This document shows, piece after piece, positions 31,699 through 38,977 of a DNA stretch of 64,000 bases; the first letter of the stretch is position 1, and every line of letters begins with the position of its first letter. The notes beneath the pieces were generated by a model that was not told the DNA's origin, did not search any database, and saw only the letters and a list, made by a program, of their open reading frames with translations. The translations under genes and the position numbers were made by a program. The DNA is from Senimuribacter intestinalis (lineage in GTDB: Bacteria; Bacillota; Clostridia; Peptostreptococcales; Anaerovoracaceae). Where the stretch lies: contig CALPCJ010000012.1 in NCBI GenBank assembly GCA_943192975.1, forward strand, positions 1 through 64,000. Reading direction: 5' to 3'.

Positions 31699-32119
31699 AA
31701 ATGACAGTCCGCTTCACGTTCTTCCAGTGGCCGAAAGGCTGATCGACTACACCCTGGACCTGACCGACAACGCGAAACGCTTTCCGAAGCGTGTCCGTTT
31801 TTCGATCACAAACAAGATTCAGGGCCACGTCATGGCCATATATGACGACCTACTGGAAGCAAACGAAATATTTCCGATCCGCACAGAAGCGGACCGGTCA
31901 GAACGGCTTCGTCTGCAAAGGACCGCCTTGACCGAGTGTAAGAAACTGCTTCACATGATCGAATTATCGAAGAAGCGAACCTATATCGACAAGGACACCT
32001 TTGACTATTGGACGAAGTTGACCCTGGACGTTAAGTTCATGACCGCGAAATGGTACAAGGCCGAACAGGACACCGCCGAAGCGATCGCCCCGTCGGACCC
32101 TATACCGGAAAGCGTGTAA
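31661..32119 (+). CDS. avd: Avd-like DGR accessory protein
   Basis: 152 residues from ATG 31661 (AAGGTGC upstream, weak). Helical protein with DSPLHVLPVAERLIDYTLDL, TDNAKRFPKRVRFSITNKIQ then GHVMAIYDDLLEANEI, LTECKKLLHMIELSKKRTYI and TLDVKFMTAKWYKAEQ, which is the four-helix-bundle pattern of Avd proteins. Avd forms a basic pentameric barrel that binds the reverse transcriptase and template RNA and is needed for mutagenic homing. A non-coding repeat and the RT gene follow. Confidence 0.85.
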   Translation: MGTRRNYQRTSNKNDSPLHVLPVAERLIDYTLDLTDNAKRFPKRVRFSITNKIQGHVMAIYDDLLEANEIFPIRTEADRSERLRLQRTALTECKKLLHMIELSKKRTYIDKDTFDYWTKLTLDVKFMTAKWYKAEQDTAEAIAPSDPIPESV

Positions 32120-32142
32120 TGATATTTAGGGAATGACCTGTT

Positions 32143-32242
32143 ACCCCGTACGCCGGCCACGCGTACCGTGCGCGCGTTGTCCGCGCGGGCGGCAGTCTGC
32201 GCAACGGCTACGCGTACAATGGCGACTATGGCGTTCGGCCGG
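32143..32242 (+). repeat. DGR template-position repeat (TR-like copy)
   Basis: Non-coding 100-bp copy between avd and the RT gene, the classic TR location; the equivalent frame has no start and is preceded by a stop (TGA at 32134). It matches VR1 (84/100) and VR2 (81/100) without gaps and shares GGCGTTCGGCCGG, after which it diverges (GGATTT instead of GGCTTT), as a template's IMH* does. It has A at only 5 of 23 sites that differ among the copies. Confidence 0.8.
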
Positions 32243-32414
32243 ATTTGGTGGAAAACGCGACCGAGTAAGGCGAAGAACCTGAAAACAGAGTACCCCAACA
32301 AAGGAGGTCATTTCCTTCCGAAGTGCCGGAAAGGCCACGGTAAACACAAGATTGACGACGAATGGCCTTCCTACTGTGACGGCCGGACTGTAAGCGTCAA
32401 GGAGGATTTTTATT
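32243..32414 (+). other. Spacer between TR-like repeat and reverse transcriptase
   Basis: About 170 nt with no convincing gene, though a frame is open here without a plausible start. In other DGRs the region between TR and RT is part of the structured template RNA that primes cDNA synthesis. It holds a stray AAAGGAGG (32300-32307) and, at its end, the AAGGAGG of the RT gene. Confidence 0.5.
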
Positions 32415-33641
32415 TTGAGCGAAGACCAGACATTGATTCTTTCTGACTTCGCGAAGGTGATCGACTTTAACAGTCTATATCAATCGTATACAGAAGCGCG
32501 CAAAGGTAAACGGTGGAAATATGCGGTCTGTAAATACGAAGTGAACGTCCTGGAAAACCTTATGTTCGTTCACTTTATGTTATCGGCCCACAAATACCGC
32601 CTGTCGCCTTATAACTGCTTCATTGTGAAAGAACCGAAAGAACGGCTGATCATGTATAACAGCTTCCGCGACAAAATCGTTCAGCACAGTCTTTGCGATA
32701 ATGTCTTGGAACCGTACCTTTCGAAAACTTTCATATACGACAACTACGCAAGCCAGAAAGGCAAAGGAACGCACTTCGGACTTGACCGCCTGAAATATTT
32801 CATGTCGAGGTACTACCGGCAGAACGGGGCGGACGGCTGGGTCCTGAAATGCTATATTCGAAAGTATTTTTACAGTATCAATCACGACGTTCTGAAAGAA
32901 CAGCTTCGCCGGCTTATCAAAGACTGCGACGTCTTGTGGCTTCTGGATATGATCATAGATTCCACCAAAGGACCAGGAATACCGATCGGGAACCATACTT
33001 CACAGTGGTTCGCCGTTCTGTACCTGTCCGGAATGGATCACATGATCAAGGAACGTCTGGGAATCAAAATGTACGGCCGCTACATGGACGACTTCTATTT
33101 GATTCACCCCGACAAGGACTATCTTCGTTATTGTCTGGAAGAAATCAAGAAGTATCTGGTCCCTTTAGGACTGGAATTGAATCAAAAGACGGCCATTTTC
33201 CCATTAACCCAGGGAATCGACTTCCTGGGATTTAGGACCTATCTGACCGACACCGGAAAGGTCGTCAGAAAAGTCCGCCGTGAAAGCAAGAACCGAATCC
33301 GAAGGAAATTGAAGAAATACCGTCACCTTCTGGACGAAGGCCGGATCGACTTCGAAACGATTCTTCAATCCTATTCTTCGTGGACCGGTCACGCCGAACA
33401 CGGCAACAGTTACCACTTGATCAGGAAGACGGACGACCTGTTCTTTAACCTGTTCAAGAATGAATTGGAGGGATTAACCTATGGCAAAATTACTATCCGC
33501 TTTGCCCGTTGGAAGCGTCGTCAAGTCGACGAACACGAAATACAACGGGAAAGTGATCAGGTGGATCGTGGGAACCCAGGACACGGCCAACGGCCGAACG
33601 GGCCTGGTAGCCGAGAAAATGATCACCCTGAAATGCTTTGA
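32415..33641 (+). CDS. DGR reverse transcriptase
   Basis: 408 residues from TTG (AAGGAGG 9 nt upstream). RT motifs in order: FIVKEPKERLIMYNSFRDKI (motifs 1-2), VLKCYIRKYFYSINHDVL (3/A), the DGR-type IGNHTSQ (191-197; other RT groups have QGxxxSP), catalytic YMDD (223-226), and LELNQKTAIFPLTQGIDFLG (6/7). Error-prone at template A in this family. The C-terminal ~54 residues overlap the target gene (161 nt) in another frame and may be an unconstrained tail; the family core ends near residue 355. Confidence 0.95.
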   Translation: MSEDQTLILSDFAKVIDFNSLYQSYTEARKGKRWKYAVCKYEVNVLENLMFVHFMLSAHKYRLSPYNCFIVKEPKERLIMYNSFRDKIVQHSLCDNVLEPYLSKTFIYDNYASQKGKGTHFGLDRLKYFMSRYYRQNGADGWVLKCYIRKYFYSINHDVLKEQLRRLIKDCDVLWLLDMIIDSTKGPGIPIGNHTSQWFAVLYLSGMDHMIKERLGIKMYGRYMDDFYLIHPDKDYLRYCLEEIKKYLVPLGLELNQKTAIFPLTQGIDFLGFRTYLTDTGKVVRKVRRESKNRIRRKLKKYRHLLDEGRIDFETILQSYSSWTGHAEHGNSYHLIRKTDDLFFNLFKNELEGLTYGKITIRFARWKRRQVDEHEIQRESDQVDRGNPGHGQRPNGPGSRENDHPEML

Positions 33642-35187
33642 CGCGAAGGAGCCTTCGAACACAAACAGCGACCGCAAGAATTACGGAAACAACCGTTATT
33701 CCCAGTCTAATATCGACCAGTGGTTGAACAGCCAGGCCGCGTCCTGGTATTCCGCGCGTCACAGCTACGACGCACCGCCGAACAACGCCAACGTGTGGAG
33801 CAACTACAACGAATACGACACCGAAGCCGGATTCCTGTCCAACTTCGAAGCGGACTTCCGAAAGGCTATCCTGGACGCCGTGATCCGTGTCGCAAAGAAT
33901 ACCGTCACCGACGGCGGCGGTTATGAAGACATCACCCGAAAGGTCTTCCTTCTGTCGAATACCGAAGTCGGCCTGTCCAACGAAAACAGCGTGGCCGAAG
34001 GGGCCCTGTGGTCCTACTTTTCCAGCGCCGCGCGGCGCCGGTGCTACCCGACCGCCGAAGCCGTCAGCAATTCGGAATATACAAGTTCCAGTCTGAACGC
34101 GTCTTCTTATTGGTGGTGGTGGCTTAGAACCCCGAACGCCGGCTACGCGTACAATGCGCGCAGTGTCTACACGGACGGCAGTCTGAACAACTACGACGCG
34201 TACTATGGCAACATTGGCGTTCGGCCGGCTTTGTATTTGGAATCTGGGAATCTAGTATCCGATTCAACAGACACCGACGGGGCCTATATCTTACAGTGGA
34301 ACCAGCCGCCGTCTGATCCTTCTTCTATTTCCTACGGCACACCGCAAGCCGGAAACAGCCTGGTTCTTTCGACGGGCGGTTCTACCGATCCGGAGGGCGA
34401 CGCCATTTCCTACGTCTGGGAAAGGAAGATTGATTCCGGCGCTTATGTCCAGTTAGGGATCACCACGGCGAAGACCTTCACCGACACAGTTCCGACGTCC
34501 GGCACGACTTACACGGCGCGCGTGAAGGCAGTCGACGCGAACGGTCTTGAATCCGGTTACTGTACCGGATCGGCGAAAACCATTTCCTACAACACGCCGC
34601 CCGTGATCAGCGGTTCGGATCAAAACCTGGGAGCGAAAACGGCGCCGTTTACATACCAGTACACGGTCACAGACGCCCAGGCGGCCACCCAGACGATCAC
34701 GGTCACGGAAAAACTGACCAACGGGACCCAGACGATCACGCTTCGCACCTATACCGCGACCAGCGGCGCCCAGAACACCGTCGACCTGTCCAGTGTATGG
34801 CTTCCGCTTCTTTCCGGAACCCACGTCCTGACGATCACCGCCACCGACAGCGCCGGCGGAAGCGCAATGCGAAAGATCACGTTCAGCCGCACCGTCAGCC
34901 GTATCGCGGCGGCGCGCGCGTTCAATACGGACGCCCTGGTCCAGAAGGTCTTTGTTTCCCTTTATCCGGCGACGATTCCGGCAGACGCCACCCTTCACCT
35001 GGAAGTCACGAACAACCCGTTCGACACTTCGCCGGTGTGGGTAGACATCACTGACAAGGCGAACAGACTTGTCCACGTCTTCACGAATACGACCGCCGCG
35101 AAAGGCTATGGCCTGGGCTATCGCTTCTATATCACGAAGGGAACCCAGGAAATCGAAATCACCCAGGCGACGATCCGTTTCGCCTAA
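33481..35187 (+). CDS. DGR target protein 2, lectin-like domain with Ig-like repeats
   Basis: 568 residues from ATG after GGAGG at 33469. Residues 1-260 form a DUF6273-like lectin fold: GKVIRWIVGTQD, ENSVAEGALWSYF and SSYWWWWLRTP (206-218), then the diversified segment 217-250 (VR2) ending GVRPALYLESG. Residues 275-470 hold two Ig/fibronectin-like repeats (DPSSISYGTPQAGNSLVLST, then YTARVKAVDANGLESGY; and DLSSVWLPLLSGTHVLTITA), and a C-terminal beta domain follows. No signal peptide. Likely the phage's receptor-binding fibre tip, diversified to change host range. Confidence 0.9.
   Translation: MAKLLSALPVGSVVKSTNTKYNGKVIRWIVGTQDTANGRTGLVAEKMITLKCFDAKEPSNTNSDRKNYGNNRYSQSNIDQWLNSQAASWYSARHSYDAPPNNANVWSNYNEYDTEAGFLSNFEADFRKAILDAVIRVAKNTVTDGGGYEDITRKVFLLSNTEVGLSNENSVAEGALWSYFSSAARRRCYPTAEAVSNSEYTSSSLNASSYWWWWLRTPNAGYAYNARSVYTDGSLNNYDAYYGNIGVRPALYLESGNLVSDSTDTDGAYILQWNQPPSDPSSISYGTPQAGNSLVLSTGGSTDPEGDAISYVWERKIDSGAYVQLGITTAKTFTDTVPTSGTTYTARVKAVDANGLESGYCTGSAKTISYNTPPVISGSDQNLGAKTAPFTYQYTVTDAQAATQTITVTEKLTNGTQTITLRTYTATSGAQNTVDLSSVWLPLLSGTHVLTITATDSAGGSAMRKITFSRTVSRIAAARAFNTDALVQKVFVSLYPATIPADATLHLEVTNNPFDTSPVWVDITDKANRLVHVFTNTTAAKGYGLGYRFYITKGTQEIEITQATIRFA
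34129..34228 (+). repeat. DGR variable repeat 2 (VR2)
   Basis: 100-bp copy coding residues 217-250 of target 2; 86/100 identical to VR1. It retains A at 15 of the 23 variable sites, the most of the three copies, so it is nearest to the inferred original template. Its 3' end GGCGTTCGGCCGGCTTT is shared with VR1. Confidence 0.88.
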
Positions 35188-35206
35188 ACGAAAGGAGGAA
35201 TTCGAA

Positions 35207-35677
35207 ATGTTTGACCCTACACAATGCGAAAGCGTGAGCATGGCCCAGGCAAAAGCCCAGGAAGAACAAAATCCTGTCAATGCCGCCTTGCGCGCGACTT
35301 CGATCGCCTTCGTCACTTTGGCCGAAGCCGGCCAGATCGACGACACAACCGCAACGGAAAACGTCAGCCAGTTCGCCCCCTGGACCTATCCTGTGGCGTA
35401 TGCTGTCGGCAATATCCGCCAGTATAACGGTGAACTTTTCCGCTGTGTTCAGGTCCACACTTCACAAGCCGACTGGACGCCTGACGCCACCGCTTCCCTT
35501 TGGAAGAAAATCGGTGATCCGACGGAAGAATGGCCGGCCTGGTCCCAGCCGATCGGCGCCCATGACGCTTATAACAGCGGCGACAAAGTGTCCCACAACG
35601 GGAAACACTGGACATCTAACATTGACGCGAACGTCTGGGAGCCTGGCGTCTATGGCTGGACGGAGGTGACAAAATGA
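35207..35677 (+). CDS. Carbohydrate-binding (chitin-binding-like) phage protein
   Basis: 156 residues from ATG 35207 (AAAGGAGG upstream). The C-terminal two-thirds contain two aromatic-rich modules of CBM5/12 type: YAVGNIRQYNGELFRCVQVH then TSQADWTPDATASLWKKIGD, and HDAYNSGDKVSHNGKHWTSN then VWEPGVYGWTEV. N-terminal ~60 residues are helical. It sits between fibre and lysis genes and may help bind surface glycans or the cell wall. Confidence 0.82.
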   Translation: MFDPTQCESVSMAQAKAQEEQNPVNAALRATSIAFVTLAEAGQIDDTTATENVSQFAPWTYPVAYAVGNIRQYNGELFRCVQVHTSQADWTPDATASLWKKIGDPTEEWPAWSQPIGAHDAYNSGDKVSHNGKHWTSNIDANVWEPGVYGWTEVTK

Positions 35678-35910
35678 CCGAAGGAATCATTGTCGGCATT
35701 CTGTCGCTGATCGGTACACTGGCCGGAACCTACTTCGCAAACCGAAAAAGTTCCGCCCTTATTGCCTACCGTCTGGAACTTCTTGAAAAGAAGGTCGACA
35801 AACACAATTCCGTCGTGGAACGAACCTTCAAACTGGAAGAACAGACGGCCGTTATTGAAGAAAAAATCAAGGTCGCGAATCACCGTATAGAGGACCTGGA
35901 AAGCCGGTGA
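35674..35910 (+). CDS. Small membrane protein of the lysis cassette (XhlA-like)
   Basis: 78 residues. One N-terminal transmembrane helix (GIIVGILSLIGTLAGTYF) followed by a charged coiled coil (LELLEKKVDKHNSVVERTFK). Resembles haemolysin XhlA/DUF7365-type accessory proteins, except that the membrane helix is at the N-terminus. Overlaps its neighbours by 4 nt on each side. Confidence 0.65.
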   Translation: MTEGIIVGILSLIGTLAGTYFANRKSSALIAYRLELLEKKVDKHNSVVERTFKLEEQTAVIEEKIKVANHRIEDLESR

Positions 35911-36170
35911 AATCGCGCAAGAAGAAACGCGAGTTTTCCAAAATCATTATAACCATAGTCGGAGCCGTCACGCTTGTCGTGTCGGCTTTTACTATGGCCG
36001 TTGTATGGAAAACAAGCGACACCGCGCCCCTGGCGTATTTGATCCCTTCGGTCTTCGGCGAACTGGCCACCGCGACCGGCTTTTATTTCAGCAAAGCGAA
36101 GGCCGAAAACCGGATCAAACTTCGGAAATTATATGGTCCTGAAATCTACAATGACACGAAGGAGGTATAA
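35907..36170 (+). CDS. Small membrane protein, lysis cassette
   Basis: 87 residues from GTG overlapping the previous stop. Basic N-terminus, then two hydrophobic segments (KIIITIVGAVTLVVSAFTMA and PLAYLIPSVFGELATATGFY). Position suggests a holin partner or antiholin. No family recognised with certainty. Confidence 0.6.
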   Translation: MKSRKKKREFSKIIITIVGAVTLVVSAFTMAVVWKTSDTAPLAYLIPSVFGELATATGFYFSKAKAENRIKLRKLYGPEIYNDTKEV

Positions 36171-36172
36171 AC

Positions 36173-36637
36173 GTGTTTAACGCATTACTTGAAAACCTGA
36201 CAAATATCGGCTGGGCTATGCTGATCTTCCTGTGTGCATACCTGGCAAACGTCGCCTTTTCCCTGTGGTACAACATCAAAATCAGGAAGGAAGACTTCGA
36301 CCGCGAAAAGCTGATCGCAAGCGGCTTGAAAATCCTTGTTTTCGTCGTTGGCCTGACGCTTCTGTGTACGGCTATCACCGCACTTCCGATCTTTGCGAAC
36401 GAAGTCGGCTGGGCTATTCCTGACGAATACACTGACATTTTCGCCGACCTGGTTATCATTGGCGCCGTTCTGCTTGTGTCCTGTAAATACATCAAGGAAG
36501 CCTTCACGAAGTTCGTTGCTATTTTGAACACCGGTTCCGTGGAAAATGTGGAAAACATATCGGAGCCGGAAGCAACCAACGCCGGAAAGGCCCAGATCGG
36601 CTTCATGGCCGGAAATGGAGGGAACGAAAATGAGTAA
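36173..36637 (+). CDS. Phage holin
   Basis: 154 residues from GTG. Three hydrophobic segments (NIGWAMLIFLCAYLANVAFS, ILVFVVGLTLLCTAITALPI, DLVIIGAVLLVSCKYI) fit the clostridial phage-holin family that permeabilises the membrane for endolysin. The C-terminal ~35 residues are polar. The endolysin gene follows with an 8-nt overlap. Confidence 0.82.
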   Translation: MFNALLENLTNIGWAMLIFLCAYLANVAFSLWYNIKIRKEDFDREKLIASGLKILVFVVGLTLLCTAITALPIFANEVGWAIPDEYTDIFADLVIIGAVLLVSCKYIKEAFTKFVAILNTGSVENVENISEPEATNAGKAQIGFMAGNGGNENE

Positions 36638-37535
36638 CAGCAAACTTGTAAACTATACGCGTATTTCCCCGAACAAGAACAGCCCCAGAAACCACAAGAT
36701 CGACACAATCACGATCCACTGTGTCGTCGGCCAGTGTTCGGTCGAAACCCTGGGGAATATCTTCGCGCCAACTTCCAGACAGGCGTCTTCAAACTATGGG
36801 ATCGGCTTTGACGGCAAAATCGGAATGTATGTGGAAGAAAAGGACCGTTCCTGGTGTAGTTCTTCCGCGTCCAACGATAACAGAGCGATCACGATCGAAG
36901 TCGCGTCCGATACAAAGCACCCTTACGCAGTCAATGAAAAGGCGTTCGCCGCGCTTCTTGACCTGGTGACTGACATCTGCAAGCGAAACGGGATCAAACG
37001 CCTTGTGTGGTCCACCAACAAAAAGGACCGTATGAATCACCTGAACGGGTGCAATATGACCGTTCACCGCGATTATGCAAACAAGGCTTGTCCTGGCGAC
37101 TACCTGTATAACCGCCACGGTGAAATCGCGGCCGAAGTCAACCGCCGCCTGGGCGCCAGTGCCGAAAGGCCGGCAGAGAATAAACCGGCCACTGGCGAAG
37201 TGATCCACACTGTCAAAGCTGGCGAAACACTGTCGAAGATCGCCCAGAAGTACGGGACGACCTATCAGAAGATCGCGGCTTATAACAGGATCGCAAGCGC
37301 GAACCTGATCCGCGTCGGCCAGAAAATCAAAATTCCGGCAGACACCCAGGCCGCCCAGTCTTTCAAGAAGGGTGATAAAGTAAAGGTCCTGAAAGCTGTC
37401 ACCTACACAGGGAAAGCCTTCAAGACCTATTATGACAAATATGACGTGATCGAAGCCGACGGCGACCGTGTGGTCATTGGTATCGGAAAGACAGTCACAG
37501 CGGCCGTCAATGCGGCAAACCTGAAAAAAGCATAA
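36630..37535 (+). CDS. Endolysin: N-acetylmuramoyl-L-alanine amidase with LysM
   Basis: 301 residues from ATG 36630 (GGAGG upstream). Residues 20-170 form an amidase domain cleaving stem peptides from muramic acid: zinc ligands in TITIHCVVGQ (His) and CNMTVHRDYANKACPGDYL (His, Cys), plus RAITIEVASDTKHPY. A LysM (about 192-240, HTVKAGETLSKIAQKYGTTY then VGQKIKIP) anchors to peptidoglycan, and the final ~55 residues form an SH3-like strand region (KGDKVKVLKAVTYTGKAFKT). Confidence 0.92.
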   Translation: MSNSKLVNYTRISPNKNSPRNHKIDTITIHCVVGQCSVETLGNIFAPTSRQASSNYGIGFDGKIGMYVEEKDRSWCSSSASNDNRAITIEVASDTKHPYAVNEKAFAALLDLVTDICKRNGIKRLVWSTNKKDRMNHLNGCNMTVHRDYANKACPGDYLYNRHGEIAAEVNRRLGASAERPAENKPATGEVIHTVKAGETLSKIAQKYGTTYQKIAAYNRIASANLIRVGQKIKIPADTQAAQSFKKGDKVKVLKAVTYTGKAFKTYYDKYDVIEADGDRVVIGIGKTVTAAVNAANLKKA

Positions 37536-37548
37536 CGGCAAAAGGAAA

Positions 37549-37581
37549 GCGGCCAGGGATATTCCCTGACCGCCTTTTTTT
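37549..37581. terminator. Bidirectional terminator after the endolysin
   Basis: GCGG-C-CAGGGA, loop TAT, TCCCTG-A-CCGC with one internal mismatch, followed by eight T. It separates the convergent lysis operon and the minus-strand membrane gene. Confidence 0.8.
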
Positions 37582-38239
37582 ATTTTCCGGTGACCATTGA
37601 AAGAGCCGACACGAAAAGGTCCTGTCGCGCGACTGAAAACTGATATGTCTTCGATCCGGCCTGTACAACGACAGAGCCGTCGACAGGTGTCACCGCTGTC
37701 AATGCTGAAATCTTACATTCGAAACCGGCCTGGTTATGAATGAAGACGATCCGCCTATTCGTTAAAACGATAGCGCCTGAATAGGTTTCTGTCACTTCGC
37801 CGTAAACCGTCCGACTGGAACCGCCGCCAGTGCTTACCGACACGCCCTTCGCAACGCGGACACGGACGCCAGCACCGCTTCCGGTTCGGCCGACAGCCTT
37901 GTTCTTCGTGATGATCTTCGTCGCCGGCGCGTAATAATGGGCGACTTCGCCTTCTTCCAAAAGAACCGGCGTCCCCGTTACAACAGGAAGTTCGCCCTGT
38001 GCGATCGCTGAAATCGCGGTTTCTTCCATGAACGGCGTGTTTCTGGCCACTTGTGCCGCCTGTCTGGCTTCCTTCTGCTTCTTGACCTTGTTCGCACTGA
38101 AAAAAAGCCCAACGGTGACAATGGTCAAGACGACGATCCAGCCCCACAATGATACTTCCGGAACCGCGATCGACACAATCACCAGGATCAGATCGACAAT
38201 CGCGGCCATGATTCCGAATATAATAGCGACAATTCGCAT
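37580..38239 (-). CDS. Membrane protein with PH/GRAM-like domain (lysogenic moron candidate)
   Basis: 219 residues, the only prophage gene on the minus strand. Two N-terminal membrane helices (IIFGIMAAIVDLILVIVSIA, LWGWIVVLTIVTVGLFF), a linker, then a beta-rich domain (about 95-215) with the motif YSGAIVLTNRRIVFIHNQAG typical of bacterial PH/GRAM-like domains. Such isolated genes next to the repressor are often expressed in lysogens and alter the host surface or block superinfection; that role is inferred. Shares an upstream region with the repressor. Confidence 0.65.
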   Translation of the reverse strand: MRIVAIIFGIMAAIVDLILVIVSIAVPEVSLWGWIVVLTIVTVGLFFSANKVKKQKEARQAAQVARNTPFMEETAISAIAQGELPVVTGTPVLLEEGEVAHYYAPATKIITKNKAVGRTGSGAGVRVRVAKGVSVSTGGGSSRTVYGEVTETYSGAIVLTNRRIVFIHNQAGFECKISALTAVTPVDGSVVVQAGSKTYQFSVARQDLFVSALSMVTGK

Positions 38240-38284
38240 TATATCCCCCCCTTCCTACTTGTAAACTTTATAAGGTTCTGACCT

Positions 38285-38344
38285 TTAACACAATTATACG
38301 TGAAAAATGTGTTAAAAACAAGAATGACGCTGAACATTAACACA
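38285..38344. promoter_or_regulatory. Three TTAACACA operator half-sites
   Basis: TTAACACA at 38285-38292, its inverse TGTGTTAA at 38308-38315, and TTAACACA again at 38337-38344, in the gap between the divergent membrane gene and the XRE repressor gene. The layout suggests binding sites of the XRE protein for autoregulation. Confidence 0.6.
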
Positions 38345-38369
38345 AAATTTTCGGGAAGGAGGTCACAAC

Positions 38370-38618
38370 TTGAAAATCTATGACTATAAAGGCCGGAAGA
38401 ACATCAGCGGAAACAGAATCCGCGAAGCACGATTGAAGAAGCGGCTGTCACAGGCCGACTTCGCCGCCAAACTACAAATAGCCGGAATCACTATGGAGCG
38501 CGACAGCGTCAGCAGAATCGAAATCGGAACGCGCTTCGTCGCCGACTATGAACTTATGATAATAGCTGAAATCCTGGACGTAACCGTCGACTGGTTACTG
38601 TCCGAAGACTGCGAATAA
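38370..38618 (+). CDS. XRE-family repressor
   Basis: 82 residues. A Cro/C1-type helix-turn-helix: ISGNRIREARLKKRLSQADF then AAKLQIAGITMERDSVSRIE and AEILDVTVDWLLSEDCE. Too short for a cleavable domain, so induction would not be by RecA self-cleavage. Start has GGAAGGAGG. Candidate operators lie just upstream and a terminator follows. Confidence 0.82.
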   Translation: MKIYDYKGRKNISGNRIREARLKKRLSQADFAAKLQIAGITMERDSVSRIEIGTRFVADYELMIIAEILDVTVDWLLSEDCE

Positions 38619-38625
38619 CACAACG

Positions 38626-38670
38626 GACCACTGGCGAACCTTTGAACCGCCAGGGTCTTTTATTTTTTTG
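38626..38670 (+). terminator. Terminator after XRE repressor
   Basis: CTGGCG/CGCCAG stem with outer GACC/GGTC pairing around AACCTTTGAAC, followed by a T-rich tract. Confidence 0.75.
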
Positions 38671-38679
38671 TTTCCCCCC

Positions 38680-38708
38680 TTGACAATATAATACCGGTAT
38701 TATATAAT
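38680..38708 (+). promoter_or_regulatory. Consensus promoter with 20-bp palindromic operator
   Basis: TTGACA (38680-38685), 17-nt spacer, TATAAT (38703-38708): a perfect consensus promoter. A perfect 20-bp palindrome centred on CCGG (38686-38705) fills the spacer and covers the first half of the -10. It is placed to be shut by a dimeric repressor, presumably the RHH protein encoded 27 nt downstream. Confidence 0.85.
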
Positions 38709-38734
38709 ATTCGACAGAAAGAGGTGACTACACT

Positions 38735-38920
38735 ATGGCACAAGCGCAAATTGAAGCGAACAAACGCTTCCGAAAGAAATCCTATGACCGAATCGAAATA
38801 ACAGTTCCAAAAGGCGACAGAGAAAAGATCGTTCAAGCCGCCAGCGCGGCCGGTATGAGTGTAAACGCTTTTATCAAAGAAGCACTGGTCGAATATATCG
38901 CCCGCACAACCAAACAATAA
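38735..38920 (+). CDS. Ribbon-helix-helix (Arc-like) regulator
   Basis: 61 residues. RHH pattern: a strand (YDRIEITVPKGDREKIVQAA) then SAAGMSVNAFIKEALVEYIA. RHH dimers bind palindromes such as the one in its own promoter. It lies between the repressor and the transposase gene and could control lysis-lysogeny or transposase expression. Start has AAAGAGG. Confidence 0.85.
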   Translation: MAQAQIEANKRFRKKSYDRIEITVPKGDREKIVQAASAAGMSVNAFIKEALVEYIARTTKQ

Positions 38921-38925
38921 AACGA

Positions 38926-38957
38926 AAGCCCTGTCCATGAACGGACGGGGCTTTTTT
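38926..38957 (+). terminator. Terminator between RHH gene and transposase
   Basis: AAGCCCTGTCC/GGACGGGGCTT stem around ATGAAC, then six T. The transposase gene starts 21 nt later, so its transcription depends on read-through or an unseen promoter. Confidence 0.8.
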
Positions 38958-38977
38958 GCATATCAGGAGGAATCAAA

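Noticed and set aside
32143..32270. The TR-like repeat as a third target gene.
   Set aside because: The matching frame is preceded by a stop (32134), has no start codon, and ends at TAA soon after. It is non-coding.
37580..38239. Integrase or excisionase on the minus strand near the repressor.
   Set aside because: The protein has two membrane helices and a PH/GRAM-like domain; no recombinase motifs are present.
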